Positions 52,428-61,269 of a DNA stretch of 64,000 nucleotides are shown here, piece after piece (positions within the stretch are counted from its first letter, which is position 1; each line of letters begins with the position of its first letter). The position numbers and the translations under genes are program-made. Source of the stretch: Methylobacterium sp. R2-1 (lineage in GTDB: Bacteria > Pseudomonadota > Alphaproteobacteria > Rhizobiales > Beijerinckiaceae); the NCBI RefSeq assembly GCF_014191355.1, contig NZ_JACHWM010000016.1, positions 62,001-126,000 of the forward strand, written 5' to 3'. The notes under the pieces are model-generated. The model made no database searches, was not told where the DNA came from, and saw only the letters and a program-made list of their open reading frames with translations.

Positions 52428-52757
52428 TCAGTTCGCGTCCCAGTTCCAATCGCCGTAATCCGGCTCGCGGCAGCGATAGCCGATCGGACATTGCGGATTA
52501 TCGCGGGTGGGGACGAAGCGCAGTTCGGCGATTTCGGTGAGCTCGCAGAAGCTGCGGTCGCGCACGAAGCGCTCGGGCGGGCGCCCGCCGAAGCCGAGCG
52601 TCACCGCGCCTTCCGCCTTCACGATCGCCATCGCTTCCGCACAGGTCGGGCGCGCCGTCTGCGTGCGCGATTGGGCGAATGCGGGAGCAAGGGCGAAGGG
52701 CGACGTCAGTAGAGGCGCCAAGGCCGAGCCGAGAACGGCGAGGGTGACAGGTTTCAT
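52428..52757 (-). CDS. Small exported protein of unknown function
   Basis: A protein of 109 residues with a signal peptide (A-V-L-G-S-A-L-A-P-L-L-T-S-P-F-A-L-A-P-A-F-A, probable cleavage after A-F-A). The mature part holds four cysteines that may form two disulfides, and it ends in Y-G-D-W-N-W-D-A-N. No family recognised. The start at 52757 was chosen over the GTG just before it. No ribosome binding site is evident. Confidence 0.65.
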   Translation of the reverse strand: MKPVTLAVLGSALAPLLTSPFALAPAFAQSRTQTARPTCAEAMAIVKAEGAVTLGFGGRPPERFVRDRSFCELTEIAELRFVPTRDNPQCPIGYRCREPDYGDWNWDAN

Positions 52758-53179
52758 CACGCGGGTACGGTCGACGGCCGGTTGCGGCCGCCAAGCTTGA
52801 CCATGGCAGGTTCCGCTTGCGCCGGGAAGGGGTTGCCGTGCCTCTGCCGCATTCGGAGAGTCTATCTTGGTCTGCGGGCCACGACGGGCCCCTTCGACCC
52901 GCGCCGCCCTGCGACCGGGGCCGAATCATCCGGCGGATGGGAGCGAAGCCGAGCCATGGCGGGCCTGTCGATCCTCAACCTTGAGGCCGTGCCCGCCGCC
53001 ATCCGCTGCGCGCCGGGCGCCGGTTTCCTGACCGAGGACAGATCCGCGCTCGGCCGTCACGTGTTTGAGCACGGCTCGCGCGGTGCCGGTGGCGTGGATC
53101 GAGGCTGTGGGCATGCCGGCGCATTCGCCGAGGCGCATCCGCACCGCTCGATTGCTGAAAGCTATTTTCGGACGCTAGG
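52758..53179. other. Intergenic region with one weak ORF
   Basis: This gap lies between the small exported protein and the membrane-anchored protein at 53180, divergently transcribed. It contains the possible 75-residue ORF listed separately, whose stop overlaps the ATG at 53180. The rest shows no structure that I recognise. Confidence 0.4.
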
Positions 53180-53183
53180 ATGA
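52956..53183 (+). CDS. Possible 75-residue ORF, doubtful
   Basis: The frame MAGLSILNLEAVPAAIR continues for 75 residues and ends with a TGA that overlaps the start of the next gene (ATGA). That coupling and the GC-rich third positions in its first half are the only support. It resembles no known family. Confidence 0.25.
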   Translation: MAGLSILNLEAVPAAIRCAPGAGFLTEDRSALGRHVFEHGSRGAGGVDRGCGHAGAFAEAHPHRSIAESYFRTLG

Positions 53184-53881
53184 CGATGTCGGGAGCAGAA
53201 GCGCACGGGACGGCGATCGGAACGGCGATGGCGGAAGGCACGCAGAACGCGGACGGGACGGAGGCGACGCCAGAGGCTCGCCCCTCGACCCTGTCACGAC
53301 GTCTGACGATTCCCGTCATCCTCGCCGCGGGCTGGGGCGCACTGTTCGCCTATACGCTGATCGTGCTGACCGATGACGGCCCGGTGGCGGCGCATGCCGG
53401 GCATACCCGTCTTGCCGCGGCGGACGGGATCGACGTTCCGGAGGTACGCCTGCCCGAGCCGGAGCGGCCGGCCACACCCGCCGCCAATCCGCCGCCGCGG
53501 GTGCTCACGGTCGCCGCGCCCGCCCCGCCGCTGGACACCGTGGTTGCCCCGGCCGAGCCGCGACCCGCCGCGCCGCTGGTGGAGCGGGCGGCTTTCGTGG
53601 GCATCTGGGGACCGACCTCGGTTGCCTGCGGCCAGCGCCAGCGCCGTCGCGGCTTCCTGCCCGCCACGATCACCGAGGACGGCGCCAAGGCCGGGCGCAC
53701 CGTCTGCCGCTTCCGCAACAATCGCCGTGAAGGCAGCGCCTGGACCATGGCTGCTGATTGCAGCGAGCGCGGCCGCCGCTGGACCTCCCAGGTCCGCCTC
53801 CTCGTCGAGCATGACCGGCTCACTTGGACGAGCGGCAAGGGGCAGGCGAACTATATCCGCTGCGGACGCAAATCCGACTGA
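53180..53881 (+). CDS. Membrane-anchored protein with cysteine-containing C-terminal domain
   Basis: A protein of 233 residues. After about 45 residues there is one transmembrane helix (I-P-V-I-L-A-A-G-W-G-A-L-F-A-Y-T-L-I-V-L), then a proline/alanine-rich linker, and from about residue 135 a domain with F-V-G-I-W-G-P-T-S-V-A-C and three later cysteines. It probably faces the periplasm. No named family; the domain resembles uncharacterised proteins of this group of bacteria. Confidence 0.65.
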   Translation: MTMSGAEAHGTAIGTAMAEGTQNADGTEATPEARPSTLSRRLTIPVILAAGWGALFAYTLIVLTDDGPVAAHAGHTRLAAADGIDVPEVRLPEPERPATPAANPPPRVLTVAAPAPPLDTVVAPAEPRPAAPLVERAAFVGIWGPTSVACGQRQRRRGFLPATITEDGAKAGRTVCRFRNNRREGSAWTMAADCSERGRRWTSQVRLLVEHDRLTWTSGKGQANYIRCGRKSD

Positions 53882-53952
53882 GGCTCTCGCCTCTTGTTTT
53901 TGCGTCGCCTTTTCAGACAAGCCGGCGGCCACCTTTCGGGCCGATGCTCTAG
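53881..53952. repeat. Copy of the dispersed palindromic repeat
   Basis: The sequence ctcttgtttttgcgtcgcct, then tttcagacaagccggcggcc and acctttcgggccgatgctct closely parallels the 37740-37798 part of the main copy. Confidence 0.6.
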
Positions 53953-54875
53953 GCCGCATCGGCCGCGGCAAACCGCAGTCGCAGCGCGCGAGCCCGGAAC
54001 ACGACCTGCTCCGGCATGAACCGCCACAGGCGCTCGGCGCCGTCGATCCGTTCGTCCTCCGCGGGATCGAGCACGACCTCGGTGCGTCCGCTCATCTGCA
54101 GCAGGTCGCCCGTCACGAAATCTGGAAAGACGAGACCCGCCCGCGGGTTCTCCAGCATGTTGCCCAGCGTGTTGAAAAAGCGGTTGCCGGAATAGTCGGG
54201 GATTGTGAGGCGGCCGTCCGCTCCGACCCGCACGAAGCCGGCCGGGCCGCCCCTGTGCGAGACATCGATCTGCCGCCGGCCGTCGGCCGCCTCGACAGCG
54301 CTCGCGACGAAGAAGGTTTCCGCCGCCGCGACGACGGCCCGCGCCGCGGCGCCGAGCCGGTCCGACACGAGAGGCCGCGGCCGGGTCTCCCGCGGCAGGT
54401 CCGAGCCTACCTTGTGCCGGCTGCGGATGTATTGCGGGCAGTTCCCGAAACTCTGCTCGACGCGGACCGCGAAACCCTCCGCACCCCTGCGCTCGATCTG
54501 TCCATTCAGGCGGTTGCGGCGACGCGTGGCCAGTTCGATCCCGAGCACGGCCACGCCTTGCCCGTCCTCCAACCCCGCCTCGGCGGGATCGTCCGGGTCG
54601 CGGAGCCCTTCCACCCGGAGGTGGAACGGGTCCGGCGCATGGAGGAAGCCCGGTGCTTCCTCCCGTAGCGTCGCCCAAGGATTGCCCTCCTGGTCAACGC
54701 TGCCCAGCACCGCGAAGGGCAGGAGCGGGAAGAACGCGCGGTGCTGCTCGTTCAGGTGATCGCGGATCACCCGGGGGCCGAGTTCCGCCATCCGCCCGGC
54801 GATGCCGACATGCTCTTGGATCGCCACCTCACCCCGGTGCCAGGGAGAGGATGAGGCTGCGGCCTGTGTGCTCAT
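53949..54875 (-). CDS. Pyridoxamine 5'-phosphate oxidase-like flavin protein
   Basis: A protein of 308 residues. The split-barrel flavin-binding fold is recognisable in P-F-A-V-L-G-S-V-D-Q-E-G-N-P-W-A-T, a central S-H-R-G-G-P-A-G-F-V-R-V, and D-Y-S-G-N-R-F-F-N-T-L-G-N, typical of PNPOx-like oxidoreductases fused in tandem. The substrate is unknown. GGGAGA precedes the ATG at 54875. The upstream GST gene overlaps it by four bases, so both are cotranscribed and likely act together in detoxification under the divergent LysR gene. Confidence 0.85.
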   Translation of the reverse strand: MSTQAAASSSPWHRGEVAIQEHVGIAGRMAELGPRVIRDHLNEQHRAFFPLLPFAVLGSVDQEGNPWATLREEAPGFLHAPDPFHLRVEGLRDPDDPAEAGLEDGQGVAVLGIELATRRRNRLNGQIERRGAEGFAVRVEQSFGNCPQYIRSRHKVGSDLPRETRPRPLVSDRLGAAARAVVAAAETFFVASAVEAADGRRQIDVSHRGGPAGFVRVGADGRLTIPDYSGNRFFNTLGNMLENPRAGLVFPDFVTGDLLQMSGRTEVVLDPAEDERIDGAERLWRFMPEQVVFRARALRLRFAAADAA

Positions 54876-55498
54876 GCCCGATCTCCCGCCGCGTTCAGGC
54901 CGACCGGCGAGGCTGGCAGCGCCACGAAGCCCGGCAGCGCCTCGATCCGGGCGAGCCATGCGCGGACATTCCCGTAAGACGCGAGATCGACGTTCCCCTC
55001 GGGAGCGGCGGCGATGTAGCTGTAGAGCGCCACGTCGGCGATGGTCGGATGCTCGGCAGCCAGCCAGTCGCGCGCCGACAGCTCCGCATCGATCAGCGCC
55101 AGAATCGTGTGGGCGCGGGCGATCACTTCCTCCGCGTCGAACCCAGCCCCGAACAGGGTGACGAGGCGTGCAGCGCAGGGGCCGTAGGCGATCGGTCCGG
55201 CCGCAACCGAGAGCCAGCGCTGGACGCGCGCCGCCCCTTCCGCATCCTCGGGCAGCCAGTCGCTGCGACCAAGCTTCTTGGCGAGGTACACGAGGATGGC
55301 ATTGGAATCCGGCACGATCGTCCCGTCATCATCGAGGACGGGGACCTGCCCGAACGGATTGATCGCCAGGAAATCCGGCGAGCGGTTCTGGCCGCCGGCA
55401 AAGTCGACCTCGACGGTCTCAAAGGGCTGGCCGACCAGCGACAGGAACAGGCGTGCCCGGTGGGCATGGCCCGAGAGCCTCAGGCTGTAGAGCTTCAC
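54872..55498 (-). CDS. Glutathione S-transferase family protein
   Basis: A protein of 208 residues. The N-terminal thioredoxin-like domain has the S-L-R-L-S-G-H-A-H-R-A-R-L-F start and P-F-G-Q-V-P-V-L-D, followed by a D-S-N-A-I-L-V-Y-L helix; the C-terminal helical domain completes the fold. It conjugates glutathione to electrophiles. It starts with GTG at 55498; TTAGGAG lies ten bases ahead. It is divergent from the LysR gene at 55650, which probably regulates it. Confidence 0.92.
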   Translation of the reverse strand: MKLYSLRLSGHAHRARLFLSLVGQPFETVEVDFAGGQNRSPDFLAINPFGQVPVLDDDGTIVPDSNAILVYLAKKLGRSDWLPEDAEGAARVQRWLSVAAGPIAYGPCAARLVTLFGAGFDAEEVIARAHTILALIDAELSARDWLAAEHPTIADVALYSYIAAAPEGNVDLASYGNVRAWLARIEALPGFVALPASPVGLNAAGDRA

Positions 55499-55649
55499 GG
55501 TGTTGTCTCCTAAGGCCGCAGGATCGGCCGTGGATCGATCACACTCCCTCCGAGCCGCGAGGTGAACCTGCATTATGAGTAAGCGACTGTTGCGCGGTAC
55601 GGAATAATCGCGACACTGCTCCCACAGGACGGGCTGTCGGAGGGCTTTT

Positions 55650-56555
55650 ATGGACCGGCTGCAGGGAATGCGGGTCTTCGTGCGGGTCGCCGAAAGCGGT
55701 GGCTTCGCCGGGGCGGCGCGCGCGCTCGGCATGAGCCCGGCCGCCGTCACGCGCGCGGTTGCGGCGCTCGAAGCCGCCATCGGCGCGCGCCTCTTCCTCC
55801 GCACCACGCGCTCGGTGAAGCTCACCGATGCAGGCGGACGCTATCTCGAGGATTGCCGCCGAATCCTGTCCGAGATCGTCGAGGCCGAGGCCGTTGCCGC
55901 CGGTTCGACCGCGACGCCGACCGGTGTCCTGACGCTGACGGCGCCGGTGCAGTTCGGCCGCCTCTACGTGCTTCCGCTGGTGACCGACTACCTCGCGCGC
56001 CACCCCGCGGTCGCGGTCCGCGCGCTGTTCCTCGACCGGATCGTCAACATGATCGAGGAGGGCATCGATGTCGGGGTGCGGATCGGGCATCTGGCCGATT
56101 CCGGGCTGTCGGCGACCCGCGTCGGCAGCGTGCGCCGGGTGGTCTGCGCCGCGCCGAGCTATCTCGAACGGCACGGTGTGCCCAAGACACCCCCCGACCT
56201 GCGCGAGCACGCCGTGATCGGCTCATCGAGCCTCGGTGTCCTGCCGGAATGGCGGTTCGGGCCCGAGCGGCGCATCGCCGTCACCGTTCATCCCCGCCTC
56301 GTCTGCAACACGGTCGATGCGACGCTCGCCGCGGCTCTCGATGGCTGGGGAGTCGCGCGGCTGCTGTCTTATCAGGTGGCGTCGGCGGTGGCGGAGGGGC
56401 GCCTGCGCATCCTGCTCAGCGACGACGAGGAGGCGCCCGTTCCGATCCACGTCGTGAGCCCCGAGGGGCGGCGGGCGCCGGCCAAGACCCGCGCCTTCGT
56501 CGATCTCGCTGCGACGCGGCTGCGCGCCGACCCGCGGGTGAACCCGCCGGCTTGA
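55650..56555 (+). CDS. LysR family transcriptional regulator
   Basis: A protein of 301 residues. Residues 1-60 form the winged helix-turn-helix (M-R-V-F-V-R-V-A-E-S-G-G-F-A-G-A-A-R-A-L-G-M-S-P-A-A-V-T-R); the rest is the ligand-binding domain. GGAGGG precedes the ATG. It lies divergent from and 151 bases away from the GST gene, the classic LysR layout, so it probably controls the GST-PNPOx operon. The inducer is unknown. Confidence 0.93.
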   Translation: MDRLQGMRVFVRVAESGGFAGAARALGMSPAAVTRAVAALEAAIGARLFLRTTRSVKLTDAGGRYLEDCRRILSEIVEAEAVAAGSTATPTGVLTLTAPVQFGRLYVLPLVTDYLARHPAVAVRALFLDRIVNMIEEGIDVGVRIGHLADSGLSATRVGSVRRVVCAAPSYLERHGVPKTPPDLREHAVIGSSSLGVLPEWRFGPERRIAVTVHPRLVCNTVDATLAAALDGWGVARLLSYQVASAVAEGRLRILLSDDEEAPVPIHVVSPEGRRAPAKTRAFVDLAATRLRADPRVNPPA

Positions 56556-56614
56556 GGCGGCTCACACGCCCTCGCCGTCATCGCGAGGCGGTGGCAGGGG
56601 AAAACCCCTCCCTC

Positions 56615-58222
56615 TCAGTAAACGTCGGCCTGATAGCGCCCGGCCTTCTTCAGGGCGGCGAGATAGGCCACCGCCTCGTCGGGATTCTTGCCGCCGTACT
56701 GCGCGGCGACGTCGATGATCGCGCGCTCCACGTCCTTGGCCATGCGCTTGGCATCGCCGCAGACGTAGAAATGGGCACCACCTTCGAGCCACTTCCACAG
56801 CTCGGCGCCGTTCTCGCGCATGCGGTCCTGGACGTAGGTCTTCTCCGTGCCGTCGCGCGACCATGCGAGCGAGAGGCGGGTCAGCACCTTCTCGTCCTTC
56901 AGGCCGTTCAGTTCCTCCTTGTAGAAGAAATCGGTGGCCTGCCGCTGGTGGCCGTAGAACAGCCAGTTGCGACCGGGCGCCTTCGTGGCCGCGCGCTCCC
57001 GCAGGAAGGAGCGGAACGGGGCGACACCGGTTCCCGGGCCGCACATGATCACGTCCTTGGACGGGTCCGACGGCAGGCCGAAGCCGTGCGCCTTCTGCAG
57101 GTAGATTTTGACTTTCGTCTGCTCCGGCAGACGCTCCCCCAAATGCGTGGAAGCGACGCCCAGGCGCAGCCGCGAGCGGTGATTGTAGCGCACCGCGTCG
57201 ACCGTGAGCGAGACGCGGCCGGCATCCATCTTCGGCGACGACGAGATCGAGTAGAGCCGCGGCTGCAGCTCGTCGAGCGCCTCCAGAAAGACCTCGGCGT
57301 CCGGGCGGGCGCCGGGAAACTTGTGCAGCGCGCCGAGAACGTCGAGATGCTGCGCGTCGCCGTCCGGGTCTTCGCCGGCCGCGAGCGCCTGCGCCTTCTT
57401 CCGAGCTGCGCCCGAGGTCAGCAGCGAGAGGAGCTGGTAGAGGTTGTCCGGCGCCGCGCCCAGGGAATAGTCGGTCAGCAACCGGTCGCGCAGGGTCTTT
57501 CCGCCGATCATCCGCTCGGGTCGCGTGCCGAGTTCGGCGATCACCGCATCGACGAGCGCCGGGGCGTTGGCCGGAAACAGACCGAGGGAGTCGCCGGCCT
57601 CGTAGGTGATCGGCGTGTCCCTCAGGTCGATCTCGATGTGCCACGTCTCCTTCTCGCCGCCCGGTGCGTTGAGCCGCGTGCGGGAGAGGAAGGTCGCCTC
57701 GACCGGGTTCTCGCGGCAATAGCCGAGCGGGCCGAGTTCCGGCTCCTTCTTCGGCGTATCGGCCGCCTCTGCCTTCGGGGCCGCCGCGCCGCCACTTGCG
57801 GCGCCGAACTCCTCCTCGAGCTTCTTGAGCATGCGCAGGGTCTCTTTGCCGCCGGGCTGGCAAAGGTTCAGCCGCTCCTCCCTTTTGAGGAAGATCGCGT
57901 TGGCGTAGTCGGCGCAGTTGTAGCCGCATTGGCCGCAATCCTGCTGAGCCATGGCGGCCATCAGCTTCTGCGGCTCCGAGCGGTCCTTGGCGATTGCCAT
58001 GCGGTCATTGATCGGCATCGACGGGTCGTGCCAGGGGGCGTCGTCGTTGTCGGCCAGCTTCGGACCAGTCGAGGGCGCCTCGCCCGGCGCGAGGGCGGTG
58101 GCGCCCTCGACCGCCGGGCCGAGGAGCGCGGCGAAGTAGCCCGACAGCCAGGAACGCTGGTCGGCGTTGAAGGGGGCGCTCTCGGGGATGAGAACGAGCG
58201 GGGGCGCGACGTGCTGGGTCAT
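56615..58222 (-). CDS. FNR/CysJ-type flavoprotein reductase with Fe-S domain
   Basis: A protein of 535 residues. The N-terminal part carries an Fe-S cluster motif, C-G-Q-C-G-Y-N-C-A-D-Y, then L-C-Q-P-G-G, in place of the flavodoxin domain normal in CysJ. The rest is a FAD/NADP ferredoxin-reductase module (R-L-Y-S-I-S-S-S-P, G-P-G-T-G-V-A-P-F-R-S-F, F-Y-G-H-Q-R). It ends in D-V-Y as in this reductase family. Its start overlaps the nirA stop (ATGA), so it is the last gene of the nitrate operon and likely feeds electrons to NirA or to nitrate reductase. Confidence 0.88.
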   Translation of the reverse strand: MTQHVAPPLVLIPESAPFNADQRSWLSGYFAALLGPAVEGATALAPGEAPSTGPKLADNDDAPWHDPSMPINDRMAIAKDRSEPQKLMAAMAQQDCGQCGYNCADYANAIFLKREERLNLCQPGGKETLRMLKKLEEEFGAASGGAAAPKAEAADTPKKEPELGPLGYCRENPVEATFLSRTRLNAPGGEKETWHIEIDLRDTPITYEAGDSLGLFPANAPALVDAVIAELGTRPERMIGGKTLRDRLLTDYSLGAAPDNLYQLLSLLTSGAARKKAQALAAGEDPDGDAQHLDVLGALHKFPGARPDAEVFLEALDELQPRLYSISSSPKMDAGRVSLTVDAVRYNHRSRLRLGVASTHLGERLPEQTKVKIYLQKAHGFGLPSDPSKDVIMCGPGTGVAPFRSFLRERAATKAPGRNWLFYGHQRQATDFFYKEELNGLKDEKVLTRLSLAWSRDGTEKTYVQDRMRENGAELWKWLEGGAHFYVCGDAKRMAKDVERAIIDVAAQYGGKNPDEAVAYLAALKKAGRYQADVY

Positions 58223-60012
58223 GCGGCGGCCTTGAGGGCGGGTTGTTCTTCGGCGGCGTCGCGCAGGGCCTCGGGGCCGGTACGTGCGGTGAAGGCCTGG
58301 AAGCTTTCCTCCGGGCCCTGGCGGCGGGCGAGATAGGCGTTCAGCAGGGCCTCGACGCGCGAGGGCACGTCCTCGGCCTTGACCGCCTTCCAGATCTCGG
58401 TGCCGATCTTCGGGTTCTCGGCAAAGCCCCCGCCGACAACAACGTCGTAGCCCTCGACGGTATCGCCCTCCTCCGAGACGACGACCTTCGCGCCGATGAG
58501 TCCGATATCGCCGATGTAGTGCTGAGCGCAGGAATGGTGGCAGCCGGTGAGGTGGACGTTCACCGGCACATCGAGGGCCGGCACGGTCTGCTCGACATGG
58601 TCGGCGATGATCATCGCGTGACCCTTGGTGTCGGCGGCGGCGAACTTGCAGCCGCGGCTGCCGGTGCAGGCCACGAGGCCGGAGCGGATGCCGGCGGCCT
58701 TCGTGGTGAGGCCGAGCGCCGCGACGCGGGCCTCGACCTCTGCGACCTTCGCGTCCGGCACGCCGGAGAAGATGAAGTTCTGCCACACCGTCAGGCGGAT
58801 CTGGCCGTCGCCGCACTCGGCCGAGATCCTGGCGAGTTCGCGCATCTCGCCGGTCGTCATCTTGCCGACGGGCAGCACCACGCCGATCCAGTTCAGGCCC
58901 GGCTGAACCTGCTTGTGGACGCCGACATGACTGAAGCGGTCGGTGGGCTTCCTCGGCGCCACGTGCTCGGGGGCGACGCGCGCGAGCTTGCGGCCGAGCT
59001 TCTCCTCGACGGCGGCGAGGTACTTCTCGAAGCCCCAGGCGTCGAGGACGTACTTCATGCGGCTCTTGTTGCGGTTCGTGCGGTCGCCGTTCTCGATGAA
59101 GACGCGCAGGATTGCGTCGGCGACTTGGTTGCACTCCTCGGGTTTGAGGACGACGCCGGTGTCGCGGGCGAGATCCTTGTGGCCGGAGATGCCGCCCAGC
59201 ACGAGGCGCATCCAGATCCCGGCGGGGATGCTCGCGCCCTCCAGTACCTCGATCGCCTGGAAGCCGATGTCATTGGTTTCTTCCAGCACCGGCATCACGC
59301 CGCCGCCGTCGAAGGCGACGTTGAACTTGCGCGGCAGGCCGAACAGCGAGCGGTCGTTGAGGATCCAGTTGTGCCATGATTTGGCCAGCGGCCGGGTGTC
59401 GAGCAGTTCCTGCGCGTCGATGCCGGCGGTGGGCGAGCCGGTGACGTTGCGGATGTTGTCGGCGCCCGCGCCGCGCGCGGTGAGGCCGAGATCGACCAGG
59501 CCGTCGAGGAAGGCCTGGCCGTGCTCCGGCGGGATCTCGCGCACCTGAAGATTGGCGCGGGTGGTGACGTGGCTGTAGGGGCCGCCATGCTTGTCGGCGA
59601 GGTCGGCGATGCCGGCGAACTGCCAGTGCTGCAGGATGCCGTTGGGGATGCGCAGGCGGCACATGTAGGAGGTCTGGGTCGGTGCGACCCAGAACAGGCC
59701 GTGGTAGCGCCAGCGGAAATTATCCTCAGGCTTCGGAGCCTTGCCGGTCGCAGCCTCCTGGATCAGGCGGTTATGGCCGTCGAACGGATTCTCCGCGCGC
59801 TTCCACTTCTCCTGCTCGCAGAGCTTGCCACCCTCCTTGACGGTGCGGTCCTGCGCCTTGATGTGGATCGCGTCCGGGCCGGTGGGCTCGGAGGACGCGG
59901 CTGCGGCGCCGCCCTGCCCGATCGCGAGGCCGCCGGTCATCCGAGCCGCCGCGATGCCCGAGGCGAAGCCTTCCAGGTAGCGCTTCTGCTCGGCGTTGAA
60001 TTCGTCTGCCAT
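58219..60012 (-). CDS. nirA: Ferredoxin-type nitrite reductase
   Basis: A protein of 597 residues that reduces nitrite to ammonia by six electrons. Siroheme and [4Fe-4S] ligands are C-T-G-S-R-G-C (x5 spacing) and G-C-H-H-S-C (x3 spacing) in the second half. A ferredoxin-type nitrite/sulfite reductase repeat is visible in each half. It lies between the NirB-like reductase and the FNR-type flavoprotein, with overlapping or near-touching ends. The ATG at 60012 (MADEFNAEQ), with GAGG five bases upstream, was preferred over a GTG at 60027. Confidence 0.93.
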   Translation of the reverse strand: MADEFNAEQKRYLEGFASGIAAARMTGGLAIGQGGAAAASSEPTGPDAIHIKAQDRTVKEGGKLCEQEKWKRAENPFDGHNRLIQEAATGKAPKPEDNFRWRYHGLFWVAPTQTSYMCRLRIPNGILQHWQFAGIADLADKHGGPYSHVTTRANLQVREIPPEHGQAFLDGLVDLGLTARGAGADNIRNVTGSPTAGIDAQELLDTRPLAKSWHNWILNDRSLFGLPRKFNVAFDGGGVMPVLEETNDIGFQAIEVLEGASIPAGIWMRLVLGGISGHKDLARDTGVVLKPEECNQVADAILRVFIENGDRTNRNKSRMKYVLDAWGFEKYLAAVEEKLGRKLARVAPEHVAPRKPTDRFSHVGVHKQVQPGLNWIGVVLPVGKMTTGEMRELARISAECGDGQIRLTVWQNFIFSGVPDAKVAEVEARVAALGLTTKAAGIRSGLVACTGSRGCKFAAADTKGHAMIIADHVEQTVPALDVPVNVHLTGCHHSCAQHYIGDIGLIGAKVVVSEEGDTVEGYDVVVGGGFAENPKIGTEIWKAVKAEDVPSRVEALLNAYLARRQGPEESFQAFTARTGPEALRDAAEEQPALKAAA

Positions 60013-60023
60013 CGCTGCCTCAC

Positions 60024-61244
60024 TCACGCTGCGAGGGTTTTCGGGGCCGGGCCGAACATCAGGTCGTCCCGGTCGTCAGGGGAGAGCGGCGCGCCGGAGC
60101 GGATCAGCTCCTTGCAGCGCGCCTGCTCGGCGATGTCGCCGACGAAGACCGCCCCCGCGAGGCGGTTTTCGGCGATGATCAGCTTGCGGTAGAGGCCGGC
60201 GGCGGCGTCGTGCATCACGACCGCCTCGGCGCCTTCGGGCGTATCGACCACGCCGGCCGAGAAGACGGGCAGGCCCGACACCTTGAGGCTGGTGGCAAGG
60301 GACGTGCCGGGATAGGAAGCCGCCTCGCCGACGAGGTGCCGCGACAGCACCTCGGCCTGCTCGTAGGCGGGCTCGACAAGGCCGTAAACGACACCCCTGT
60401 GCTCAGCGCATTCGCCGAGCGCATGGATCGCCGGGTCGGAAGTGGTCATCCGGTCGTCCACCGTAATGCCGCGCCCGCAGGCGAGTCCGCAGGACTGCGC
60501 CAGGGCCGTCGAGGCGCGGATGCCCACCGACATCACGACGAGGTCGGCCGGGATCACGCTGCCGTCCTTCATCCGCAGGCGCTCGACTTGAGTCCCGCCC
60601 TCGATCGCGGCGGTGTCGGCGGACAGCATCACCTTGACGCCGCGGGCCTCCATCGCCGTGCGCACGAGGCGGGCCGCCGCGTGGTCGAGCTGGCGCTCCA
60701 TCACCCGGTCCATGACGTGGACCAGCGTGGTGTCGACGCCGAGCCGGGCGAGCCCGACCGCGGCCTCCAGGCCCAGCAGCCCGCCGCCGATCACCACGGC
60801 CTTGGCGTGCTCGACGGCGGCTTTGCGGATCGCCGCCACGTCGGCGAAATCGCGGAAGGTGAGGACGCCCGGCAGGTCGATACCGGGCAGCGGAAGCCGG
60901 ATCGGCAGCGAGCCCACGGCCAGCACCAGCTTATCGTAGGGCAGGACATGCGCTTCACCGACGATCGCCAGCCGGTTGGCCCGGTCGATCTCCGTCACCG
61001 GCGCGCCGGTGACGAGGCGGATGCCGTGCTCCTCGTACCAGGAGAGCGGGCGGAAGCCGCAGGCCGCCTCGTCCACCTCGCCGCCGAGCAGCGAGGAGAG
61101 CAGCACCCGGTTATAGGCCGCCACCGGCTCGGCGCCGACCACCGTCACGTCGTATCGGCCCGGCGCGCGCTCGGTCAGCCGCTCGAGGAAGCGGAGCGAG
61201 GCCATGCCGTTGCCGACGACGACGAGTCTGTCCTTCACGCTCAT
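60024..61244 (-). CDS. NAD(P)/FAD-dependent oxidoreductase, NirB-like electron donor
   Basis: A protein of 406 residues. It has a two-dinucleotide-binding fold: V-V-V-G-N-G-M-A-S at the start and V-V-I-G-G-G-L-L-G-L-E in the middle, with A-L-G-E-C-A-E-H after it. It resembles the reductase domain of NirB and the separate NasB-type electron-transfer subunits. Here it probably passes electrons from NAD(P)H towards NirA. The start at 61244 has GGGGAT upstream; the longer GTG start at 61265 lies in the gap after nrtD. Confidence 0.88.
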   Translation of the reverse strand: MSVKDRLVVVGNGMASLRFLERLTERAPGRYDVTVVGAEPVAAYNRVLLSSLLGGEVDEAACGFRPLSWYEEHGIRLVTGAPVTEIDRANRLAIVGEAHVLPYDKLVLAVGSLPIRLPLPGIDLPGVLTFRDFADVAAIRKAAVEHAKAVVIGGGLLGLEAAVGLARLGVDTTLVHVMDRVMERQLDHAAARLVRTAMEARGVKVMLSADTAAIEGGTQVERLRMKDGSVIPADLVVMSVGIRASTALAQSCGLACGRGITVDDRMTTSDPAIHALGECAEHRGVVYGLVEPAYEQAEVLSRHLVGEAASYPGTSLATSLKVSGLPVFSAGVVDTPEGAEAVVMHDAAAGLYRKLIIAENRLAGAVFVGDIAEQARCKELIRSGAPLSPDDRDDLMFGPAPKTLAA

Positions 61245-61269
61245 GAACCCGTGATCCCCCTTCACGAAC

